Part shown: one piece after another, positions 45,412 to 56,018 of the stretch
How the letters are laid out: each line of letters opens with the position of its first letter
How positions within the stretch are numbered: the first letter of the stretch is position 1
Source: Thinopyrum elongatum
Lineage: Eukaryota; Streptophyta; Magnoliopsida; Poales; Poaceae
Reading direction: 5' to 3'
DNA: 64,000 bases
Assembly (NCBI GenBank): GCA_011799875.1
Contig: CM022298.1
Span: 499,051,357-499,115,356 of the forward strand
Program-made: the position numbers and the translations under genes
Notes under the pieces: generated by a model
Told to the model about the DNA's origin: nothing
Databases searched by the model: none
The model's input: the letters and a program-made list of their open reading frames with translations, nothing else

Positions 45412-47813
45412 TGTGACGCCCCCGATTTGACCGTACACTAATCATGCATGCAAATGTGTACGACCAAGATCAGGGACTCACGGGAAGATATCACAACACA
45501 ACTCTAGACACAAATTTAAAATCATACAAGCTTCATATTACAAGCCAGGGGCCTTGAGGGCTCGAATACACAAGAGTCAGCGGAAGCAACAATATCTGAG
45601 TACAGACATAAGTTAAACAAGGTGCCATAATATGGCTAGCACAAACTGGGATACAGATCAAAAGAGGCACAAGCCTCCTGCCTGGGATCCTCCTAACTAC
45701 TCCTGGTCGTCAGTGGCCTGAACGTAGTAGTAGGCACCCTCGGTGTAGAAGGGATCGTTGAAGGTGGCGTCTGGCTCTGGGGCTCTAGCATCTGGTTGCG
45801 ACATCCGAGAAGAATGGAAAAGGGGGAAAAGAGGGAGCAACGCAACCGTGAGTACTCATCCAAAGTACTCGCAAGCAAGGATCTACACTACATATGCATT
45901 GGTATCAATGAAAAGGGGTAGTATCTGTTGACTGAACTATAGAATGCCAGAATAAGAGGGGGATAGCTAGTCCTATCGAAGTCTACGCTTCTGGCAGCCT
46001 CCATCTTGAAGCATGTATAAGAGAGTAGTAAGTGCAGCATCAAGTAACATCGCATAGCATAATCCTACCCGGCGATCCTCCCCTCGTCGCCCTGTGGGAA
46101 AGCGATCACCGGGTTGTATCTGGAACTTGTAAGAGGTGTGTTTTATTAAGTATCGGGTTCTAGTTGTCATAAGGTTGAAGTACAACTCCGGGTCGTCCTT
46201 TTACCGAGGGACACGGCTATTCGAATAGATAAACTTCCCTGCAGGGGTGCACCACATTACCCAACACGCTCGATCACTCTGGCCGGACACACTTTCCTGG
46301 GTCATGCCCGGCCTCGGAAGATCAACACGTCGCAGCCCTACCTAGGCACAACAGAGAGGTCAGCACGGCGGTCTAAATCCTAAGCACGCAAGGGTCTGGG
46401 CCGATCGCCCATTGCACACCTGCACGTTGCGTGGGCGGCCGGTGAGCAGACCTAGCAACCTCCATTACAAAGGAAGTTGCGTTACGCGGTCCAACCCGGC
46501 GCGCGCCACTCAGTCGCTGACGTCAAGAAGGCTTCGGCTGATACCACGATGTCGAATACCCATAATTGTTCCCGCGTGGTGGTTAGTGCATATAGGCTCG
46601 TAGCCAGACTCAGATCAAATACCAAGATCTCGTTAAGCATGTTATTTTGAAGTAACCGCGGACGCCGACCAGGGACCAGGCCCACCTGTCTCCTCGGTGG
46701 TCACAACCTGCCCTGTCGCTCCGCCACAAAGTAACACTCGGGGGCCGTCGGGAACCCAGGCCCACCACTACCTGGATGGAACCACCTGCCCCTTCAGCCC
46801 CCATCTCCGAACAGTAACATAGGTAATGTAAAAGTATACAGTACATGTACCCGTGATCACCTCCCGAGTGATCACGGCCCGATAGTATAGCATGGCAGAC
46901 GGACAAGAATGTAGGGCCACTGATGTAATTCTAGCAACCTATACTAAGTAATAGGATGGCAGGTAAAGGTGTCAACAGTAGTAGCAAAGACAGGCTATGC
47001 AGCAGAATAGGATTAACCGAAAGCAGTAACAGCTACACTACTCTAATGCAAGCAGTAGAGGGAAAGTGTAGGCGATATCGGGATGAACAAGGGGGGTTTG
47101 CTTGCCTGGAAGCTCGGCAGAGAAGGATGGGTCGTCAACACCGTAGTCGACCAGGGTAGCAGCGCCGTCAGGCTTGTAGTCTACCGGAGAGAAGAGGGGG
47201 AAGAAACAATGAATACAATGCAAACAGATGCATTAAGATGCATGACATGACATTTAGCGGTGCTAGGGTGAGCTAACGCAGTACTAGGTGCTACTGGCGA
47301 AGGGGGAAAACATCCGGGAAAGTATTCCCGGTGTTTGACGTTTTTGGACAGATGAACCGGAGGTGGATTGTTGCATGTTCGCTATGCTAGGGACGTGTGG
47401 TGAACGAATGGACTGCGTATTCGGATTCGTCTCGTCGTTTTGAGCAACTTTCATGTACAAAGTTTTTTCATCCGAGCTACGGATTTTTTTTAAGTTTTAA
47501 TTTATTTTGGAATTAGCAGATTTAATTTAAATCAAAATCATTTTAATATCTAAATGCTACAGGTACCAGAAAGTGTACCCACACTTTTGCATGTGAGGCT
47601 GACAGTGGGCCCAGAGTCAAAGTCAACGGCTGACTGTGTGAGCCTTATCCAAATGAACAGTACACGGGGGCCCCACATGTCATTGGGTGATATACTAAAT
47701 AGAGTTAAATTTAATCCAGGGACTAATTAAGCGTGGTGGGGCCCGATGTCAGTGGCTGTTTTAGGGGGGAATTAGCACCTAATTAGTTTAACACTAATTA
47801 ACTAGGGCGCGGC
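45412..47813 (-). repeat. E 5' LTR (right copy), part 1
   Basis: Aligns with 37177-39600. It breaks at 47813 where F entered; TSD GCGGC (47809-47813) against GGGGC (57676-57680), and the intact left LTR reads GGGGC at that point. Confidence 0.88.
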
Positions 47814-49471
47814 TGATAGTGCAACTAATCCCTGGGTGGTTTTGGTAATTCTTAACAACATATAGCTCAATGAACTAATACCCTTTCAAGATGATCATTT
47901 CAGAAAGTTCAATGATTGGCATGGCATGGACTAGTGATGTGGACCCCTCAAAATGCTAAGGACATATATTGGCTCAAGCTCAAGACTCTACTCTTTTCAT
48001 TTTAGTGATCCAAGATCACATTGAGTCCATAGGAAAGCCAATACTATTAAAAGGGGATGAGGTGTTGCTTAATGGCTTGCTTGCTCAAAATGCTTAGTGA
48101 TATGCTCCAAAACCCTCAACCACTTTCTCATATCCACATATGTCCCAAACCAAAAGTCAAACTCGGCCCCACCGATTTGATCTATCCGGCACCACCGAGT
48201 TCATTTGACATAGCCACTGCCAGACAACCTAATCAGTTCGGTCTCACCGATAGGGATCTCGGTCTCACCGAGATGGGATTGCTAACTCTCTGTTTCCCTT
48301 CGTAACGTTTCGGTCTAACTAAGATGAGCAATCGGTCCCACCGAGTTCTCAATGCAAACTCTCTGTTTCCTCTTCGTAACGTTTCGGTCTCACCGAAATG
48401 AGCGATCGGTCCCACCGAGTTTGCCTGACCAACTCTCTGTTTGCCTATTACAGAAATCGGTCTCACTAAGTTCATGTGATCGGTCTCACCGAGATTAGGT
48501 TATGCCCTAACCCTAACGAAATCGGTCTCACCGAGTTGACATGTCGGTCCCACCGAAAATCCTAACGTTCACATTTTTGAACTAAATCGGTCTGACCGAG
48601 TTTCACTATTCGGTCCCACCGAGTTTGGTAAATTGTGTGTAACGGTTAGATTTTGTGTGGAGGCTATATATACCCCTCCACCCTTCCTCCATTCGAGGGG
48701 AGAGCCATCAGAACGTGCCTACACTTCCATCATTCATTTTCTGAGAGAGAACCACCTACTCATGTGTAGAGACCAAGATATTCCAATCCAACCATAAGAA
48801 TCTTGATCTCTAGCCTTCCCCAAGTTGCTTTCCACTCATATCATCTTTCCACCATATCCAAATCTGTGAGAGAGAGTTGAGTGTTGGGGAGACTATCATT
48901 TGAAGCACAAGAGCAAGGAGTTCATCATCAACACACCATCTATTACCTTTTGGAGAGTGGTGTCTCCTAGATTGGTTAGGTGTCACTTGGGAGCCTCCGT
49001 CAAGATTGTGGAGTTGAACCAAGGAGTTTGTACGGGCAAGGAGATCGCCTACTTCGTGAAGATCTACCATAGTGAGGCAAGTCCTTCGTGGGCGATGGCC
49101 ATGGTGGGATAGACAAGGTTGCTTCTTCGTGGACCCTTCGTGGGCGGAGCCCTCCGTGGACTCGCGCAACCGTTACCCTTCGTGGGTTGAAGTCTCCATC
49201 AACGTGGACGTACGATAGCACCACCTATCGGAACCACGCCAAAAATCTCCGTGTCTACATTGCGTTTGCTCCCTCCAAACTCCTCCCCTTTACCTTCATA
49301 TGCAATGATTTACATTCCGTTGCTATACTCTTAGAATTGCATGTGTAGGTTGATTGCTTGACTTGTGCTAAGTTGCTAAAATCTGCCAAGACTTAAAATT
49401 TGAAAAAGGCTAGATTTTTATTTGGTCAAGTAGTCTAATCACCCCCCTCTAGACATATTTTCGATCCTACA
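47814..49471 (+). repeat. F 5' LTR
   Basis: 1658 bp. U3 at 48155-48630 carries about 14 copies of a CGGTNNNACCGAG-type palindrome, then TATATATA at 48665-48672. It reads into the PBS at 49474. Confidence 0.92.
48155..48630 (+). promoter_or_regulatory. Array of CGGTNNNACCG palindromes in the F U3
   Basis: About 14 copies, e.g. CTCGGTCTCACCGAG and TTCGGTCCCACCGAG, with irregular 20-60 bp spacing, all upstream of the TATA box. The 3' LTR has the matching set at about 56365-56830. Repeated inverted-repeat motifs in U3 are a reported feature of Sireviruses. They look like sites for a dimeric DNA-binding protein (inference). Confidence 0.75.
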
Positions 49472-49473
49472 AG

Positions 49474-49485
49474 TGGTATCAGAGC
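49474..49485 (+). promoter_or_regulatory. F primer-binding site (initiator Met tRNA)
   Basis: TGGTATCAGAGC, two bases after the LTR. Confidence 0.9.
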
Positions 49486-49555
49486 TTTGGTCTCCATTTG
49501 CCTTGGTTTCCATAGCTTTGGTGATCATAGCCTTGGTTTCACAACCTAGGAGAGT

Positions 49556-51736
49556 ATGGCATCTAGCGAGGGAAATTACCACCATAGAGGTCCTTACTTT
49601 GATGGTACTAATTTTTCTAGTTGGAAGCATAAGATGAAAATGCATATTCTTGGACATAACCCCGCCGTTTGGGCTATTGTGTGTATTGGCTTGCAAGGTG
49701 AATTCTTCGATGGGAAAGAACCGAATCGTGAAGCTACCGCGGAAGAATTGAAGATGTTGCAATACAATGCTCAAGCTTGCGATATCCTCTTCAACGGATT
49801 GTGCCCCGAAGAATTCAACAAAATCAGCCGTCTTGAGAATGCAAAGGAAATTTGGGATACTTTGATTGATATGCATGAAGGTACCGACTCCGTCAAGGAA
49901 TCCAAATTGGATATGCTTCAAAGTCAGCTGGACAAGTTCAAAATGAAGGATGGTGAAGGTGTCGCTGAAATGTACTCTAGGCTTGCTCTCATCACAAATG
50001 AGATTGCCGGCTTAGGAAGTGAAGAGATGACCGACAGATTCATCATCAAGAAGATCCTAAGAGCCTTGGATGGAAAATATGACACCGTGTGCACATTGAT
50101 CCAAATGATGCCAAATTACAAAGATCTCAAGCCAACTGAAGTCATTGGAAGAATTGTTGCTCATGAGATGTCACTCAAGGATAAAGAAGAGCTTCACAAC
50201 AAGTCTAGTGGTGCTTACAAAGCCTCATGTGATGCTCCTACATCATCAAGTGAAAAACAAGCCTTCAATGAGGAATTGAGCCTAATGGTGAAGAACCTCA
50301 ACAAGTTCTACAAGAGTAGAAGCAAGGAAAGAAGTTCCAAGTTAAGGTCCAACAATGACAAAAGATCTTCTAGTCATGAGCGTAATTGCTACAATTGTGG
50401 AAGACCCGGACACTACTCCAATGAGTGTACAACTCCCTACAAAAGAAGAGAAGACTCACCTAAAAGAAGAAGCAAAAGAGAAGAATCACCTCCAAGGGAG
50501 AGAAGGAGTAGAGATGATCGTTATGAACGAAGAACTTCTCGCAGAAGCAAGGATTCGGAAAGGAAGGACAAGTCATCAAGGAGCTATACAAAATGAAGAC
50601 ATCAAGCTCATGTTGGTGAATGGGTATCCGGCTCCGACTCCGACCACCACTCCGAGAGAAGTTATCACTCCGACTCCGAATATACTCAAGTTGAAGGTGT
50701 TGCCGGTCTAGCACTTGTGTCAACCAACTCCTATGACATATTTGACTCACCAAATGAAGGAATTGGAAGATGCTTCATGGCTAAAGGCCCAAAGGTATCA
50801 CACCCCGAGTATGTTGATTTCAATAGTGATGAAGATGATCTGCTAGGTGATGATGATTTACTTGTTGACAACTCTAGTGATGAAAACTATGAACTTGCTA
50901 TTAATCATGCTAAACAAGATAAAATGAATGATGATGATAAGAAGGAGATTGAGCGTCTAACTAAAGAACTAAACACTCTTAAGTTAGCCCATGAAACTAC
51001 CTTAGAAGATCATCGAGAGCTTTTAAAGACTCATGAGAAACTACGCTTTGAAAAGCTCAACCTAGAGCAAGAGCATGGGTTCTTAAAAGCAATCAATGAT
51101 GATCTTCGTAAGAAAAGTTCTTCTTACATTGCCAAGCGTTTACTCTTGTCTACTTACATGCCACAAGTAAAATCTAGCAACAAGAGTAAGAAAGATTCTT
51201 CTTCTAGTAGTAACAATAATCATGCTAAATCCAATATTGTTGCTTCTAGTAGTTCTCTTGATTCCACTAATGATTCTCTTAGCCAAGTTACACTTGAGTA
51301 AGAAAATAGCTTATTGAAGGGAATTCTAGAGAAAGGTGTTTACAAGAGCCTTGCCGAAAGTAAGCAATTTGAGGAAATTGTACGCAAGCAAGGAAGGCAC
51401 CGGAAGAATCAAGGTGTTGGTTTTGAACGAAAGTTCAATGCCAATGGAGTTGAGTGGGAAGAAGATCAATACCCCAAGACGAAGTTTGTTCCTCAACAAG
51501 AGAAGTACGATCCTACTTTTTTCGAGGGGACACAAGCTCAAGATGATCTTCCACCACAAGGCCTCAAGCAAAAAGGCAAGGACAAGCTTCAAGAGGAGAT
51601 TGATGCATTTGAAGAAGCTCCTAAGGCCTTGGTCAAGTGGGTTCCCAAGACTACATCAAGTTCTACTTCATCAAGTACGACTACAACTCCAAGGATTCCC
51701 ATCAAGATGATGTGGATCCCGAAGAAGAAGAACTAG
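49556..51736 (+). pseudogene. gag: F gag polyprotein, two in-frame stops
   Basis: The ATG at 49556 (MASSEGNYHHRGPYFDG) opens a 727-codon frame with only two stops: TGA 50594-50596 and TAA 51299-51301. The N-terminal part is the Copia gag domain (FDGTNFSSWKHKMKMHI ... KEIWDTLIDMHEGTDSVKESK ... LRALDGKYDTVCTLI). A CCHC zinc knuckle CYNCGRPGHYSNEC is at residues 278-291, followed by a Arg/Ser/Glu-rich tail. After the first stop comes an acidic region with a coiled coil (KEIERLTKELNTLKLAHET), then a Ser/Thr-rich end. Length suits the long gag of Sireviruses. No protease or integrase follows. Confidence 0.88.
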
Positions 51737-52539
51737 AGAATTCTTGAGGGTGACTCCGCCAACATATTTCACTCATATCATTTTGGCAAGAACAAGTGCA
51801 ATCATCTTCCACATCTTGCACTAGTTCAAGGAGTCACAAACCCTCTTGTTGGTAAGACAAGGGACAAGGTAACCTAATGCTTTCATGGACATCATCTTGT
51901 GTGTACTTCACTCTATGTCTATGGATATCCTTGTTTGTTCCTTGTGGGACTAACCCATGTAGGTATTGAAAGTGCAACTCACTCCAATAGATTGCTCCAA
52001 ATGATCTACATCAAAATTGAGCGTCCACATCTTCAACATCTACATGAAGTCATCATCGACAAAACCCAAGGTTAGTTCATCCCTCTTAGGGGGGATATCA
52101 CATCTAGGGGGAGCTTTACTCTAAGAATTGAGCTAAAGCAACTCTAATGGTGTGAACACAACAATGCTTTATGTAAAAGTGGTAACCCCACTTGTGCTTA
52201 AACGATGAGTATGACCTATGATCAAATGTTCTCATTTGACTCCTAAGTCAATATACTCATATATAGATGATCTAGTCATCGCCAATTGCTTGATAGATGC
52301 TAGAGTGTTTGTGCATGCTTTGTCACATATTTCATTTGCCATTTTATTATGTGAGCATGTTGGTTGCATATTTTTCTCATTCGAGGACATCCATTTGTTG
52401 CTTTGATTGTTTGATCTGTTTCTTTTGCCAAATGGATGGACAAGAATGCCTAAGAACTTCCTTTAGCTATCTATGCTTTTCTCGTCTCAAACTCTATTCA
52501 TACTAAATCACAAAGTTTGATCAAGTCAGATTTGAATCC
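51737..52539 (+). other. F spacer after gag
   Basis: Non-coding. It contains AGGGGGGAT (about 52088) and TAGGGGGAGC (52105-52114), internal copies of the polypurine-type motif. In an autonomous Sirevirus pol would occupy this position. Confidence 0.6.
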
Positions 52540-53493
52540 TCTGGGTGAGGAGCACTCGGAGTCACCGATTCTTCATAGACTTAAACTTCCAAAACCTCTC
52601 TGTGCATTTCGGTCTGACCGATTCGTCCTTTTCGGTCATACCGAGTTCACTGAGTTGATCTAGGTTTTCAATCTCGGTGCAACCCATTAGAACCATTCAG
52701 TCACACCGAGTTGCAGTAACCGCTTGCGATTCTGCATCTCGGTGCCACCGAGTTGTTCCACTCGGTCACACCGACAGGGTCAGGATATATATACCGACGG
52801 GTCAAATATTGGAAATTTCTCCGAAACCTTTTCGCCCGCGCGTGTCGTGCTCTGCTGACTCGGGTCTCCAGATCATCCTCTCGTCGCCAGCGACCCCCTG
52901 CCGCTGGTCTCCGCCATCGTCAACAGAAATCTACACCGCCGTTGCCGCCGTAGCGAGCTCATCGCCAAGTTAGGGTATGAGTTCGACCCTTTGTGCAATC
53001 TTTACCTCCGATTCTTAGCACAAAGACAATGCCAAGATGCTTACCACGTATGAGATCAATCTATCCAACGAAAACTTCCTTTAGATTAGTTTTGATTCAA
53101 AAATTTAGGGTCAGGTTTCCGCCGAACTCATCTCAGACCGACCGAGTTGTAGAAATCGGTCTCACCGATTTGGCTTAGGCCATTGCACTTGTAACTTTCG
53201 GTCTAACCAAAAGTTGCAAATCGGTGTGACCGAGTTCAACTCTCAGTGAAACCCTAGCAATCTCAGACTCACCGAACTATGTCTCGGTCTGACCGATCTC
53301 ACTAGTTCAGACTCCAACATTGCTTCGGTGGCACCGAGTTTAACAAATCGGTAGCTCCGAAATGCTTTCTGTGGAAAACTAAAACTAAATTTTTGACTCA
53401 ATTGTTTTGCAAAATCTCTGCACCTTGTGATGCTCATCCACTCTATCTCATCTATAACTATTCACAGGGTCAGCTTTTAGTTTGCAGTGCCAG
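52540..53493 (+). promoter_or_regulatory. Internal U3-like segment and leader of the F second ORF
   Basis: Six CGGTNNNACCGA-type motifs (about 52608-52775), then TATATATA at 52786-52793, copy the order of the F LTR promoter. A GC/CT-rich leader follows (52820-52960), then a second cluster of the motif (about 53135-53365), before the ATG at 53494. A possible 5'-leader intron: donor AGG|GTATGA at 52975 and acceptors TTCACAG (to 53467) or TTTGCAG (to 53487). The segment resembles, but does not copy, the LTR. I infer an internal promoter. Confidence 0.5.
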
Positions 53494-55560
53494 AATGTCT
53501 GATCAGAGTGATAGCCAGAACAGGTCTGAGGAGCAAGTGAATCTAAGTGAGGGCACTAGTCCCTCTAGCAGCTATGAGGATGGCAGCAGAAGTACTCCTA
53601 GCAACCTGCCTAAGGCTGCTACTAGGCAGAGGAGAAAGAGAAATTCTGATTCTGAAGATGAAGACTATGTTGCTGCCGAGGAGGAAGTCAGCTCCAAGAA
53701 GAAGGTGCTGAAAAAGGAGTATGCTGCTGCTGCTGCAACCAAGCCTATGTTGCACAAGAAAGCTCCTGCCAAGAGAGTGCCCATGTCTAAGGCCAGAGCC
53801 TCAACTCTTGAAGCCTCCAAATCAACTATTGAGGAGACTGGTGAGGGCAAGAAGAGAAAGGAAAGGGTCAAGAAGACAATAGCCAGAGTAATTGGCAGAC
53901 CCTCTATGATGAGAGACCCAGCTGAGGATGAAGAAGAAGATGAAGAAGAGGATGCTGCACCAGCACCCAAAGCTCAGAAGTTGATGGGGGATGCCAGCAA
54001 GTCTGGGGCTGCTTCAGCAAAGCCCAAGACTGCCCCCAAGTCTACTGCTCAAGCTTCTAAGTCTGCACCAAAGAGAAGCACAAGAAACATACCAGCTGCT
54101 GAAAAGAACAAGGCCCCAGTGCCTAAAGTGGAAGATGAAGAAGAAGCCCAAGTGCTCAGGAAGCTAAAGCCAAAGATCCCTGACCATGATGACAATCATC
54201 CAGTGGTTGAGAATATGAAAGCAAGGAAGGATGCAGGTCTCAGATTGTGGAGACAATCAGATCCATATGCTGTGAGGAGAAGGACTGTTGTGGACTATAG
54301 ATTTCACACCATGGAGCAGCAGGACTTCTATGAGACAATTCTTTTGGATAAGAAGCCCATAGTGTGTGACATGAAGTGGGTAGACTGGGAATACACCTAC
54401 AACAATATAGACCACTTCCCAGGAGTGCATGAAAGTTTCAGACTCAATGGAGTAGACACTTTTGTGGGTCAGAAGCTTACCAAGTGGAATGATGAGCTCA
54501 TTATGCAATTCTATTCTACAGCTCATTTCTATCTAGATGGAAGGATTGTATGGATGTCTGAAGGTACAAGGTACCAATCAACAGTTGCTGAGTGGGCCAA
54601 GCTGATCAATGCCCCTGCAGAGCTTGAGGATGACATAGATGTCTATGCCAAGAGAAAGAAAGATCACAACTCCATGGCCAACATGTATAAGGAGATTCCT
54701 GACAAAGCCTTGGAGACTCACAAGCTAGGCTTTGTATATTATCTATTGTCTAGACTAGCCACTATTGACACCATCTTGAGGCACACCTTATTGCCCAAAT
54801 CAGGAGATCACAGGATGATCAGAGGCCACTCCATCAATTTGCTTCTGTTGTTTGATGTGCCCCAGAAGTTTAAGGTGATGAGTTTGATTGTTGAGACAAT
54901 CAAGAGGACAGCTGCAGACCAGAAGAGATCATGTGGGTATGCTCCACACATCCAGATGCTCATCAACTCCAAGATGGGCACATGCACATATTTGTTGGAT
55001 AAATAACACCTCCCCTTGAGACCTGAATTTGAGGACAACACAGTTGTCATGGATGCTGAAGATTCTACATTAGTAGAGGCTCAAGAGAAGAGGGAGAAAG
55101 CAAAGGCAGAGAAGGCTGCCAAGATGACAAGTGTTGAAGAGCCATCTCAAGTTTTTCTCAAGTCAAAACAAGATCAACTTAGCTATCTCATTCAAGCAAA
55201 TTTGAGGATTGAGAAAGGTTTGGCCACCCTGACTCAGAATCAAGAGAGCCTGGAGAGGATCATTGAAACAAAGTTTTATGATCTGGACTTGAAGGTGACA
55301 AAGATGCAGACAGCTGTTGAGCAGCTCTAGGAAGAAGCTGAAGAGAGGAAAGGGAAAGCTAGCACAGATGCTTTTCAGAGAGTGCCTAGGGCACAGAGAT
55401 CTGCAGCAATGCCTGTGACAGATACAAGAGCTACCGCGTCAGCACCTGCAGCTACAGCTTCAGTTGCCCCTCCGGTTGCAACTCCACCAGCTCCAACAAC
55501 CTCAACAGATGCATTTGTTCTTGGAGTCCTCTCTACACCGCCTCTCAAAGATCAAGCCTA
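53494..55560 (+). pseudogene. F accessory protein (plant transposon protein-like), two in-frame stops
   Basis: The frame from MSDQSDSQNRSEEQVN runs 689 codons to TAG 55558-55560, broken by TAA 55004-55006 and TAG 55328-55330. I prefer ATG 53494 to the in-frame ATG 53393, which lies among the palindromes. Residues 1-260 are low complexity: acidic/Ser runs, Lys/Ala/Pro-rich stretches with basic clusters (RQRRKRNSDSEDED) that could be nuclear signals. Residues about 275-500 are globular (YRFHTMEQQDFYETILLDKK, MQFYSTAHFYLDGRIVWM, STVAEWAKLINAP), resembling the 'putative plant transposon protein' family and, loosely, the C1 accessory ORF. Then a coiled coil and an Ala/Pro/Thr-rich end. It lies where Sireviruses carry an extra ORF. 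Function unknown. Confidence 0.65.
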
Positions 55561-56004
55561 GAGAGACGCATAGCACTATGCATTTTCAAGCTTTTTGGTA
55601 ACTTGTTGCCAAAGGGGGAGAAAGTGTATAGATCATAGGCTTCGAGAGAGAGTGCTTGCTTCTTTTTGCCATTCTCTTTGCTACCTTTTGTGTGCTTGCT
55701 TGGTTGATATTCTATGTTTATGTGTGTGAGATACTTATGGCCATGTGTGATCATTCACTTTGCCTTGGTGATGAGTGCATATTTTTCATATTCCATCATT
55801 TTGAGCGCTCCACCAAGATGTATGTGACATGGAAGAGTAACCCATGATCCTAATCTATTGTGCATTTGCATTCAAAAGCAAATTTTAAATAATGCACAAA
55901 TTTAGGGGGAGCTCTTGCTTATCACATACTTCTCAAAGCGACGATATACTTCATTCTTATTATCATGTGTCGAAGCTTTGATCTATATGTTGTCATCAAT
56001 TACC
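55561..56004 (+). other. F 3' non-coding region
   Basis: No gene. Polypurine-like motifs AAAGGGGGAG (55611-55620) and AGGGGGA (55904-55910) precede the proper tract. Confidence 0.6.
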
Positions 56005-56018
56005 AAAAAGGGGGAGAT
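56005..56018 (+). promoter_or_regulatory. F polypurine tract
   Basis: AAAAAGGGGGAGAT directly before the 3' LTR, the conserved Sirevirus plus-strand primer. Confidence 0.85.

Noticed and set aside
48155..48630. CRISPR-like array
   Set aside because: Repeats are short palindromes with irregular spacing in a plant LTR; no cas genes and a eukaryotic context.
45397..49485. TGGTATCAGAGC motifs as tRNA genes
   Set aside because: These are 12-bp primer-binding sites without a cloverleaf or A/B boxes.
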